Virus record (IMG/VR): IMGVR_UViG_3300036846_000743
Location: 62,001-126,000 of that record
Origin: a virus
Length of the DNA: 64,000 bases
Reading direction: 5' to 3' (one strand)
The notes beneath the pieces were generated by a model that was not told where the DNA came from, ran no database searches, and saw only the letters and a list, made by a program, of their open reading frames with translations. Position numbers and translations under genes: made by a program. Of this stretch, positions 52,808 through 59,858 are shown in pieces (within the stretch, counting starts at the first letter, position 1; the number at the start of each line of letters is the position of its first letter).

Positions 52808-53448
52808 TGAGGAGCCTCCTTGCTCAATTGGTGAGGACAGGTCCCGAGCAAATGGATTGCGATGTTGCAGTTGGAACAGAGAACCCGGTAACCGGGCGGA
52901 CAGCCATTCCTGTGCAGCCAGTGATAAAAGTTCTGCCCGCCGTACTTGCCAAGCGCCTTGCGTTCGGCCCTCCCGCCGCCATCAATATGGTCGATCTCCA
53001 GGAACACTGGCTCCGTCTCGTCGCAGCAAGCGCAACGGTACCCGCCGTACGCCGCAAAGACCTCGTCTCGCATCTTCTGTCGCCGCGCTTTCGCGTTGGC
53101 GAGACAGGCCGAACATTCCGCGGTCGTATTGCTGTGCGGATTGTGACATGTAACACAGAACCCGGAAGCGACCAACGCCGCCTTCTTTGCTCGCCGCTTG
53201 CACTGACAGGAAGAACAATATCTGTCCCTGGCATAGGCATAACGGCGCGAACCATTTTCGTCGCGATCCCTGTGAATGACCACCGCGCCGCCGACGGCTG
53301 GATGCGTCTTGCAGCCGACGCAGATACCGGCGGCAACCAGCCGATCGTACCTCTCCCTCTCGCGTTCGATGCATCCATTACATTGGACCCTGCCGGGAAA
53401 AACTGGCCAGCGCTTGCACCGAATACACACGATCCTACGATGTTTCAT
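52765..53448 (-). CDS. HNH endonuclease with zinc-ribbon array
   Basis: 227 residues from ATG 53448 (AAGGGG 9 bases upstream). The N-terminal 120 residues contain a series of CxxC pairs (CIRCKR, CNGC, CVGC, CSSC, CVTC, CSAC), probably stacked zinc ribbons that bind DNA. The HNH core follows: CACCDETEPVFLEIDHIDGG, then NFYHWLHRNGCPPGYRVLCSN and CNIAIHLLG. The DH pair and the terminal N are retained. Its 3' end overlaps the start of the 863-residue gene by 43 bp, which is typical of a freshly inserted homing gene. Confidence 0.85.
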   Translation of the reverse strand: MKHRRIVCIRCKRWPVFPGRVQCNGCIERERERYDRLVAAGICVGCKTHPAVGGAVVIHRDRDENGSRRYAYARDRYCSSCQCKRRAKKAALVASGFCVTCHNPHSNTTAECSACLANAKARRQKMRDEVFAAYGGYRCACCDETEPVFLEIDHIDGGGRAERKALGKYGGQNFYHWLHRNGCPPGYRVLCSNCNIAIHLLGTCPHQLSKEAPQCPRSLIANGDGVK

Positions 53449-53479
53449 GATGGTGGCCCCTTGCACGGGTCATCGTCAC

Positions 53480-53513
53480 GACTCGGCGCTGGACCCCAAT
53501 CCGGCGCCGAGTC
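53480..53513. other. Perfect 10-bp hairpin upstream of HNH gene
   Basis: GACTCGGCGC (53480-53489) pairs with GCGCCGAGTC (53504-53513) over a 14-base loop, in the 74-bp gap between the 174-residue gene and the HNH gene. No U-run follows on either strand, so it is not a standard terminator. It could stabilise or attenuate mRNA, or lie in a homing target. Confidence 0.5.
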
Positions 53514-53522
53514 ACGTTCACG

Positions 53523-54047
53523 TCACGTGACTCTCCCCTTCAAGATATTTTGCAGGTTCGCGCCACCGCTGCGACCAAAGTCAGCCGCCGCGGCAAACAG
53601 TGGCATCCCGCCCATCCCCAGGGCTGCTTCGGTGAACGGCTTGACCGGCCCGCTGGTGAGCAGATTGGCCATGCCAGTCGGGCTTTTCATGCCACTGAAC
53701 ATTCCACCAAGCATGCCGCCGATCCCGCCGCCAGCCGGCGCAGAAGCAACGGGAGCACCAGGTCTGATTGCCGTTGCCTGGGTCGTGGTAGGAGCGGTTG
53801 CCACCGGAGTGGGCGCAGTCGGAGCGGACGTTGTCGGTGCAACCTTCGGGACAATCGGCCCGATGGAAGCGTTCTGAACCGGCTTGGCGCCGAAGGTGGT
53901 TGCTGACGACGCGCCACCGGTCGTGGGCTTGGCCCCGGCCGATGGCGTCGTCGAGAGCGATGAAGACGACGAGATTGTCGCCGGATTCACCGCAGCCAAC
54001 TTCAGGTGTAGAAGAGCGGCTTGCCGCCCTAACTCACGCGCGTTCAT
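53523..54047 (-). CDS. Ala/Pro/Thr-rich low-complexity protein
   Basis: 174 residues, ATG 54047 with GGAGGATC upstream. A short helical start (MNARELGRQAALLHLKLAAV) precedes about 80 residues of Ser/Thr/Pro/Ala linker (TTSAPTAPTPVATAPTTTQA) and a Gly-rich hydrophobic stretch (GGGIGGMLGGMFSGMKSPTG). It may be an internal virion protein with a flexible linker; no family. Confidence 0.5.
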   Translation of the reverse strand: MNARELGRQAALLHLKLAAVNPATISSSSSLSTTPSAGAKPTTGGASSATTFGAKPVQNASIGPIVPKVAPTTSAPTAPTPVATAPTTTQATAIRPGAPVASAPAGGGIGGMLGGMFSGMKSPTGMANLLTSGPVKPFTEAALGMGGMPLFAAAADFGRSGGANLQNILKGRVT

Positions 54048-54071
54048 CCGGATCCTCCGCTACACGATGCT

Positions 54072-54341
54072 TCAATCTTCAGGATCGACTGACTCGGTTG
54101 TTTCAAAGTCTTCATCGTCAGCATCTTTGCCAGGCGAGTGTGCTGGTGCCGGTTTCCCTGGCTGTCGCCCTGGTTGTCCTGGTTGGCCTGGCTGTCGCCC
54201 TGGTTGCCCTGGTTGGCCTGGCTGTTGCCCCGGTTGCCCTGGTTGCTGCCCAGGCTGTGTTGGCTGCTTTCCAGGCTGCTGCGCTGGATGTTCGCCCGGA
54301 TCATCTTCTTCACGGTGCGGTTTACCTGCTGCACTCATCAT
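54072..54341 (-). CDS. Small QPG-repeat (collagen-like) protein
   Basis: 89 residues; tandem ATGs (54341/54338) with GGAGG about 10 bases upstream decide this frame over an overlapping 96-residue frame. The middle is a QPG repeat (PGQQPGQPGQQPGQPGQPGR and onward) with Gly every third residue over part of its length. The C-terminus is acidic (DADDEDFETTESVDPED). Exact DNA repeats support expansion by slippage. Role unknown; a flexible spacer is plausible. Confidence 0.55.
   Translation of the reverse strand: MMSAAGKPHREEDDPGEHPAQQPGKQPTQPGQQPGQPGQQPGQPGQPGRQPGQPGQPGRQPGKPAPAHSPGKDADDEDFETTESVDPED
54155..54275. repeat. Tandem repeat coding for QPGQPG
   Basis: Near-exact repeats, e.g. GTTGGCCTGGCTGTCGCCCT copied 33 bp apart, occupy most of the small collagen-like gene. 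They are coding repeats with minor substitutions. Confidence 0.75.
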
Positions 54342-54388
54342 CAGGAGTTTCCTCCAGTAAAGCCAACGGCTTTCGCCACATCATAACA

Positions 54389-56392
54389 TCAACTGCCGCC
54401 ACGCCAGGTAGCAGCGCCTCCGTGGACCGGCATTTTGAGTCGGTCCACTGATGCATCATGACCATCCAGGTCGTCGTTGTCGACATCCCAGGATCCGTCG
54501 TCAGGATCCCAACCCTTGGTCAGGCCCTGCCGCCCGAAGTGAGTGCGCTCGGCCAGCGCGGGCACGTAGCTCGTACCGGCAACGTCACTGGTAGCGCCCC
54601 GATGCGCCGCCTGCAACGTGGCCTTCTCAAGGCCGGACCCCAGATGCCGGGTCATGAAGTCGGGATCATGCTGGAGGTTGTACATGCCCCGGACCATCAT
54701 GGGTTCGAAGGGCGGCGGCTCGTCATGGACTTCCAGATTGTTCACTCCGAACTCCCTGAGTTCGGGAAGCATCCCCTGGCGGACCTTGGTGCCTATGGTG
54801 TGATGCAGGACCGGACGCTCGAGATACTTGCCCACAGCCGATGGCAGCTCGACCACACGGGACCCTTCCCGGGGACGCCAGTTGTTCTCGACGTGTGAGT
54901 ACGGCACCACGTCATCCTCCACGTGATCACCGAATTCGTCCGTGACCCGAACGTGATCGATCAGGCCGCGGGCCAGCAACTCGACATTGCGCCGGTGGCT
55001 GCTCATGCCCGAGTTACGATAGGCGTCTCCGAATGCCCCGACGAAATACCGGCGGCCCTCGCCAATGCCTTTGTGCCGAACGACTTCGGCAGGGTTGGGT
55101 ATCCCGTCCGAGAGCACGTCGCCAGCCTCGACACTATCGCCGATCTCGACCTTCGGGTCCATACCGGCGGGGACGTAGTGCTGCTCGGATCCGACCATGA
55201 CGTACTTGCCGCCCTGGGGAGCGTCAGTGATCGCCGAGACCTTGCCGTCGAGCTGAGCATGCGTGGCCCCGCCCTTGAAGGTCTTGGGCACCTGAATTAA
55301 CTGGTTGATATGGGCAAACCCAGAGACGGCTTTGTCGGCCCCGGCGACGCCGCCGGTATGCCGGGCCGAAAGCTGGCCCTGGGAGAGCTTCTCCGAAACG
55401 GCCTGCGCAGCAGCCAGGCCCACGTAGTCGCCCAGCGGGGGTAAACCGCCCCGCTCCCGGATGCCGACATCCCGGGCATAGACGCCTCCCTGGGGCGGCC
55501 CGCCAATCATGGGCGATCGGACCAGGATACGACCATGCCCCTGAGCCTGGAGGTCCTTGAGGACCTTGGGCGTCAGGGTCGTATTTCGCTTGTAGGGGCC
55601 GATGGGGCGAGCCAGCAGGGCACCTTCGTTATCGGGATCATCGGTCGCGACTGGCAGGCCGCGCACCGAGGTCGTATCGTCAGGGCCGTCGTGATCGGTC
55701 ACGATCAGACGGTGCACGACCTGGTTGAGCTGCTTGCTCAGGAAGCCAGCGTCCTGGGTGGCAAACTTGGTCGAGACAACGCCCTTGCGAGCACCGAAGG
55801 CACCGGCCCAGTACTCGGCAGGCGAAAGACCATGAGGGTACGAGTTCAGGACAGGGATCGGGATCGGCCGGTCGTGATGATCGACGTACATCAGGTCGGA
55901 GCCCATGAAAGACTTCAGGTTCGTCTTGCTGCCCCGCGCGCCTGAGAGCACCTGGCGGACAAACGGATTGTCAGCCGCCTTGGCCTCGTCGAAGATCGCG
56001 TTCTCCATGTGATCACGGTACTTGTCCACCGCGGCAACGATCGCCTGCTCTTTTTGGTCGTCAGTTGTCCGGGTGTTGGCCTGGATCATCTGGACTTCGC
56101 GGCGAATCTGTTCCTTGATCCGCTCGCCAGTCTTGCTGGGCCGCATGTCTTCCAGAGCGACCGAGAAGCCGCCGGTGGAATATGCTACATCACGACCAAC
56201 GTCAGAAAGCCGCTTGGCAACGTCGCGGTAGATCTCGGGGCGGCGCTCGGCGATGTCCTGGAAAAGTTGCCTGATACCTTTGGCGTCGAGAACGCGATTG
56301 TAGTCTTTGAGTTCAGGCGGTAAACTTTCGTTCACCATCAAATTCCCTAGAGTTGTCCGGAGCATGGCAACGTCACACCCCCGCTTCACCAT
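54389..56392 (-). CDS. RNA polymerase beta-prime subunit, C-terminal half
   Basis: 667 residues as annotated from ATG 56392; ATG 56365 or 56338 are alternatives, and the homologous segment already begins at LRTTLGNLMVNESLP (residues 11-25), matching the TTxGR-x-x-x-NE-x-LP segment of beta-prime. Residues 150-158 give SGARGSKTN. Residues 193-240 give the bridge helix (EYWAGAFGARKG, then FATQDAGFLSKQLNQV). A trigger-loop element is present (VGLAAAQAVSEKLSQGQLSA then RHTGG, about 326-350, with the catalytic-type His). A C-terminal GDVLSDGIPNPAEVVRHKG element matches the C-terminal beta-prime domain. It must combine with the fusion subunit encoded at 57827. It starts about 1.4 kb after that gene ends. 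Confidence 0.95.
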   Translation of the reverse strand: MVKRGCDVAMLRTTLGNLMVNESLPPELKDYNRVLDAKGIRQLFQDIAERRPEIYRDVAKRLSDVGRDVAYSTGGFSVALEDMRPSKTGERIKEQIRREVQMIQANTRTTDDQKEQAIVAAVDKYRDHMENAIFDEAKAADNPFVRQVLSGARGSKTNLKSFMGSDLMYVDHHDRPIPIPVLNSYPHGLSPAEYWAGAFGARKGVVSTKFATQDAGFLSKQLNQVVHRLIVTDHDGPDDTTSVRGLPVATDDPDNEGALLARPIGPYKRNTTLTPKVLKDLQAQGHGRILVRSPMIGGPPQGGVYARDVGIRERGGLPPLGDYVGLAAAQAVSEKLSQGQLSARHTGGVAGADKAVSGFAHINQLIQVPKTFKGGATHAQLDGKVSAITDAPQGGKYVMVGSEQHYVPAGMDPKVEIGDSVEAGDVLSDGIPNPAEVVRHKGIGEGRRYFVGAFGDAYRNSGMSSHRRNVELLARGLIDHVRVTDEFGDHVEDDVVPYSHVENNWRPREGSRVVELPSAVGKYLERPVLHHTIGTKVRQGMLPELREFGVNNLEVHDEPPPFEPMMVRGMYNLQHDPDFMTRHLGSGLEKATLQAAHRGATSDVAGTSYVPALAERTHFGRQGLTKGWDPDDGSWDVDNDDLDGHDASVDRLKMPVHGGAATWRGGS

Positions 56393-56401
56393 ACGCTTTC
56401 G

Positions 56402-56656
56402 TCAGACTTGCCAGTCGTAGTCCTTGACGCCGTTAGGCTTGATCGTGTCGATCTGGACCCGGTCGAGGCCGAGATTGGCCAGGATGCGGTTGAAGTGCGG
56501 GTCCCTGGCGTGCGCCGCCGTGACATGCGTTCCGTTGGTATCGCCCACCCATTCCACGACCACGGCCAGCGGGGTCCCGTCACCGCTCTTGACGACCACG
56601 CGGGTGGCCGGGATCACCAGCGGATTGCCCAGGCCGTCGAGGATCTCCAGGATCAT
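56402..56656 (-). CDS. Small protein inserted between beta-prime halves
   Basis: 84 residues, ATG 56656 overlapping the stop of the 267-residue gene (ATGA). Starts MILEILDGLGNPLVIPATRV; alpha/beta with a C-terminal KDYDWQV. It may be a small polymerase-associated factor or a virion protein; no domain recognised. Tight coupling to both neighbours makes it a real gene. Confidence 0.5.
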   Translation of the reverse strand: MILEILDGLGNPLVIPATRVVVKSGDGTPLAVVVEWVGDTNGTHVTAAHARDPHFNRILANLGLDRVQIDTIKPNGVKDYDWQV

Positions 56657-57456
56657 GCATCACCACTTTTGAGCGATCGGGACAGGGCAGCCAGGGCGCC
56701 CGCCTTGCTGCGAACCGTACGTAATTCATCGAGCGTGTACTCATTACCGACATCGAACGACTGGCGGCGATGATCCTCGCCGAGAATTCTGGAGATCCCT
56801 TGAACACCCGAACCCGCTCTGACCGAGGCCGCCTTGGCGCCGCCGCCAATGGGGCCCTGGTCGGGAGTCAGCGGCGGAATTGGGCCAGGACCAGCCCCGC
56901 CACCCGGAGGCGCACCGCCGCCCGGAGGCGCGCCGCCGCCCGGAGGCATACCGCCTGGTCCCGGCATGGTGGTACCACCACCGCCAGGTGCTGCCTGCTC
57001 CGCCTGTGCCTGTTGCTGCATCATCGGATCAGGCGGCGGACCGACCACGATCGATGGCGGCACCTGGACGTTCAGGGCCTCGCAGACCTTCACGAGCAGG
57101 AACTGGATCGTCCAGAGCTTGGTGTCCAGTAATTGCTGCTCGGCCTTCTTGCCGCCACCCTTGCCAGCAGGCCCGCCGGCCATGCCGCCGGCGCCTTGAG
57201 CTGCCTGGGTGATCTGGGCCAGCGTCGCCGGATCGAGCGGTCCTGGAGGCGGAGCTGGTGCTCCACCCATAGCACCGCCCCCGCCGGCCATCGCGGCTGG
57301 ATCCGGCATGGGCGGCGGAGCGCCGCCAGCCATTGCGCCCGGATCAGGGGGCTGCGCGACCTTCTCGAACTCGTTGTTGTCCAGTACGTCGTTGTCGACC
57401 CGCCATCGTGCTACTGCCCGCAGGTGTGGATTGATGAGCGGAAGTGTCGCTGACAT
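56653..57456 (-). CDS. Pro/Gly-rich protein inserted between beta-prime halves
   Basis: 267 residues, ATG 57456 with AGGGACGG upstream. Starts MSATLPLINPHLRAVARWRV. A Pro/Gly-rich stretch (about 35-95) precedes a helical core (KLWTIQFLLVKVCEALNVQV), then a second Pro/Gly-rich run and a charged helical C-terminus (TLDELRTVRSKAGALAALSR). Alternating disorder and helix suggests a virion or scaffold-type protein. It is not related to RNA polymerase by any motif I can see. Confidence 0.5.
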   Translation of the reverse strand: MSATLPLINPHLRAVARWRVDNDVLDNNEFEKVAQPPDPGAMAGGAPPPMPDPAAMAGGGGAMGGAPAPPPGPLDPATLAQITQAAQGAGGMAGGPAGKGGGKKAEQQLLDTKLWTIQFLLVKVCEALNVQVPPSIVVGPPPDPMMQQQAQAEQAAPGGGGTTMPGPGGMPPGGGAPPGGGAPPGGGAGPGPIPPLTPDQGPIGGGAKAASVRAGSGVQGISRILGEDHRRQSFDVGNEYTLDELRTVRSKAGALAALSRSLKSGDA

Positions 57457-57550
57457 GGTTCACCGTCCCTGATGAGTGGGTTCCCGGTCCCTGAGTCGAC
57501 AGCCGGCTTCACGCCGTCATCTTAACGCGAGTCAGCCTTCCCGAGCAACG

Positions 57551-57572
57551 CAGCGGCTAAAGTTCGCCGCTG
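57551..57572. other. 7-bp hairpin in polymerase-locus gap
   Basis: CAGCGGC and GCCGCTG flank an 8-base loop. It lies in the 370-bp non-coding stretch on the minus strand between 57457 and 57826. No U-run follows. Confidence 0.45.
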
Positions 57573-57579
57573 TTCCCGT

Positions 57580-57610
57580 CATATACCAATGCAAGACGCC
57601 TGGTTGTCAG
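57580..57610 (-). promoter_or_regulatory. Weak candidate minus-strand promoter
   Basis: On the minus strand CTGACA (57610-57605) and an extended -10 TTGGTATATG (TATATG at 57585-57580) are separated by 19 bases. It would drive the genes from 57456 downward. The sequence specificity of the phage polymerase is unknown, so this is only a sigma-70-style resemblance. Confidence 0.25.
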
Positions 57611-57648
57611 GCATCCCGATCTGTCCATCACGATGAAAGGGTTTTCTG

Positions 57649-57747
57649 ATGGGAACTGTTCTGTTCTGGCTCTTCGTGCTCTTTTGTCTTGCAGCCGCAG
57701 GACGTAGCGCTTGCAGCTGTACCAATCACTATCACTACCGGAGGTGA
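57649..57747 (+). CDS. Possible 32-residue membrane peptide, plus strand
   Basis: ATG at 57649 with AAAGGG upstream encodes MGTVLFWLFVLFCLAAAGRS followed by ACSCTNHYHYRR, then TGA. Residues 3-18 form one hydrophobic segment; the short tail has two Cys and two His and ends in Arg. It is the only credible plus-strand ORF in the window and is followed at once by two hairpins and a T-rich tract. It could be a membrane micro-protein or a chance ORF. Confidence 0.4.
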   Translation: MGTVLFWLFVLFCLAAAGRSACSCTNHYHYRR

Positions 57748-57756
57748 TCGACCCGC

Positions 57757-57822
57757 CGGAAAGCTAACCCACCCTAGCTTTCCGATGGGTCGGAAGACCC
57801 GTCGGACTGTCTTTTCTTTTTA
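57757..57822 (+). terminator. Tandem overlapping hairpins with T-rich tract (plus strand)
   Basis: Hairpin 1 is CGGAAAGCTA / TAGCTTTCCG (57757-57784, perfect 10-bp stem). Hairpin 2 is CCGATGGGTC, a GGAA tetraloop and GACCCGTCGG (57782-57805, 10-bp stem with one G-T pair), followed by CTTTTCTTTTT. The two stems share three bases and cannot both form fully, so the pair could act as terminator/anti-terminator. The T-run gives plus-strand polarity. Confidence 0.65.
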
Positions 57823-57826
57823 GCTA

Positions 57827-59815
57827 TCAGCGATCCATAACGATCTCGACGGGCTGATCTGCGCTAATATCACCCCGCCGGTAAGCCGCCAGGGCATCGG
57901 CCTTGGTAGCGAAAGTCCGCGGTCGCTTACCGGACCGTCCGGCCGTGGCCGCGTAGAGCCCGGCGGCGTATTCGCGGCTCGGAAGTTGATGCGCTTTGAA
58001 AGATGCTGCCGCAAGCAGGTTCCGGCTGGGAAGCATCTTCTCATAAGCGTCCCTGACCGCTTCCTTGGTAACCGGGACGTGGTACTGCATGGCGTCGCCA
58101 TCGAAGTCAGCGCCGAAGCCGGTGACGATCATGGGCGACACGTGCAGGGTCTCGCCCTGCTCGAGCCTCGGGCGGAAAGCCATGATCCCGTACCGGTGCA
58201 GGACTGGTGCTCTGTTGATGATCACCGGCCGGGAGTCCATCTCGTGCATCATCTCGGCGCGCGCCGACGGCTTACGCTCCTTGACCGCCCTGACGGCATC
58301 GATACGAGCCATGCCGCGCTGAACTAACCGGCGAACGATAAAAGGCTGGTAGACATCCCAGGCCCGGTTCTCCGGCAGGCCGACCTGATCCATGTCCAGA
58401 TCGGGATTGGGCACTATAGTCGCTCGACCCACCAGGTCCGTGGCGCTGGAGAGCAGCTTGCGCTGGACCATGCCCGTCTTGGGGCTATTCCCGAAAACCT
58501 GCTTGAGCACGCCCCGGACCCCTCGCTCCTGGTTCTTGGGATGAAGCGGATCACCGAGGCCAGTCACAGCCTTCAGGGTCTGGTAAGCAGCCAGCCGCTC
58601 CTCCGAGACGTCGTTGACCTTGGTCTTCATGTCCCGGAGGTTATCACGAGCATCGATCAGTTCTTTGTAAAGATAATTGGCATCAGCCACCATGGGCAGC
58701 TTGGAGCCAGCCATCGTCGAGACCGGCCGGAACATAGGGGGCAGCACAGGGGCTTTATCGAGCATCCAGTCCCTGGGATGCAGCCCGGCTTTCTGGGCAC
58801 CCTTCAGGTAGCCCAGCTTGCGCACGGCCGTATCACGGGCACCCTTACGTCCTGAGCGAATATCAGCTCGGGCCTGGTTGATGGCCTGATCGAGCTTGAT
58901 CCCATCCAGCGCCTTCGAGATCGCTTCGGAGCCCGTCCGGCCATTGAGTTCCTCCTTGCCGGACAGCACGGACAGGAACTTCTTCTCGGTCATGCCCAGC
59001 ATCCGCCGGATCGGTTCTTCCATCGCTGGGTTGGGTAAGGGCTCGGCCAGCTTAATATGCGCCCACCTGTTTCCCCCGTGACCACCGGTCAAGGCTTCGT
59101 CGAACAAGCCTCCTTTCAGGGGCTTCAGGCCCTCTTTCCAGTCGACCGTGTCGCCGTGGGTGATCTCGCGGTCGCCAGATAATTCATCGACATCTTTCCC
59201 TGAAAGAGCCATCGCATTCAGCCTGGTACCTTGGCGGACGACGTTAATTCCGCCGGCCTTGAGCATGTTGATGAACTTGTCATAGACCATGGGCGTCTTG
59301 GGCGTCGGCAGCGGCCGGCCGGACATGAACTGCGCCCAGAATTCGGGATGCTGCTGGCCCCGAACGGCACCAGCATCACGAAGCACTTCGGTAGCTCCAT
59401 GCGAGAGCAGCGCGTTCACGTCCATGAGTGATATTCTCTTGGAGCCGGCTTCGCCGCCACGTGCTGGGGCCCCCTCGGCCGTGTAGCCGCCGGTGCCGCG
59501 GCCCTGGCCCTTGGATTCGCTGGTGTGGTGAAGTTTCATGAACCAGCGGTTGCCCGTAAGTATGCGCGGGATATCGCGCCCGGCGACCGGATCCTTGATC
59601 GTCTCGGCCGATGTCATGCCATGCCGGGCCAGCTCCTGGATGGCCCATTCGTTGTAGTCCCGGCCGTCGAAGTCAGGAACACGATAGGGCCTGCCGGTCT
59701 TCTCGGCAATCTTGCCCAGAGCGGCCTCGATGCTCTGGGCCGGGTTCGTGCGGGTGATCACACCTAAAGGATTCAACAATACTTCATACGGCCGACCTTT
59801 CATATCTTGTGGCAT
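57827..59815 (-). CDS. RNA polymerase fusion: beta C-terminus + beta-prime N-terminus
   Basis: 662 residues from ATG 59815, with no visible ribosome binding site. Residues 1-190 are the beta C-terminus: GRPYEVLLNPLGVITRTNPA, then SKGQGRGTGGYTAEG and DVNALLSHGATEVLRDAGAV, ending YDKFINMLKAGGINV. From about 230 the beta-prime N-terminus follows: LKGGLFDEALTGG, RWAHIKLAEPLPNP, MLDKAPVLPPMFRPV, SATDLVGRATIVPNP, RPVIINRAPVLHRYG, and the catalytic loop GADFDGDAM with Asp570, 572 and 574 intact. The zinc-binding domain normally between GLF and GHIEL is absent. It ends just where beta-prime continues in the separate 54389 gene. The frame upstream of the ATG is open and codes GDKGVVSAIIPDHE, the natural continuation of beta. 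Confidence 0.95.
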   Translation of the reverse strand: MPQDMKGRPYEVLLNPLGVITRTNPAQSIEAALGKIAEKTGRPYRVPDFDGRDYNEWAIQELARHGMTSAETIKDPVAGRDIPRILTGNRWFMKLHHTSESKGQGRGTGGYTAEGAPARGGEAGSKRISLMDVNALLSHGATEVLRDAGAVRGQQHPEFWAQFMSGRPLPTPKTPMVYDKFINMLKAGGINVVRQGTRLNAMALSGKDVDELSGDREITHGDTVDWKEGLKPLKGGLFDEALTGGHGGNRWAHIKLAEPLPNPAMEEPIRRMLGMTEKKFLSVLSGKEELNGRTGSEAISKALDGIKLDQAINQARADIRSGRKGARDTAVRKLGYLKGAQKAGLHPRDWMLDKAPVLPPMFRPVSTMAGSKLPMVADANYLYKELIDARDNLRDMKTKVNDVSEERLAAYQTLKAVTGLGDPLHPKNQERGVRGVLKQVFGNSPKTGMVQRKLLSSATDLVGRATIVPNPDLDMDQVGLPENRAWDVYQPFIVRRLVQRGMARIDAVRAVKERKPSARAEMMHEMDSRPVIINRAPVLHRYGIMAFRPRLEQGETLHVSPMIVTGFGADFDGDAMQYHVPVTKEAVRDAYEKMLPSRNLLAAASFKAHQLPSREYAAGLYAATAGRSGKRPRTFATKADALAAYRRGDISADQPVEIVMDR

Positions 59816-59858
59816 CTCATGATCAGGAATGATTGCGGAAACTACGCCTTTATCGCCT

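Noticed and set aside
54044-54334. 96-residue alternative frame over the QPG gene
   Set aside because: No ribosome binding site; Asn/Gln-rich product arises from the repeat in a shifted frame.
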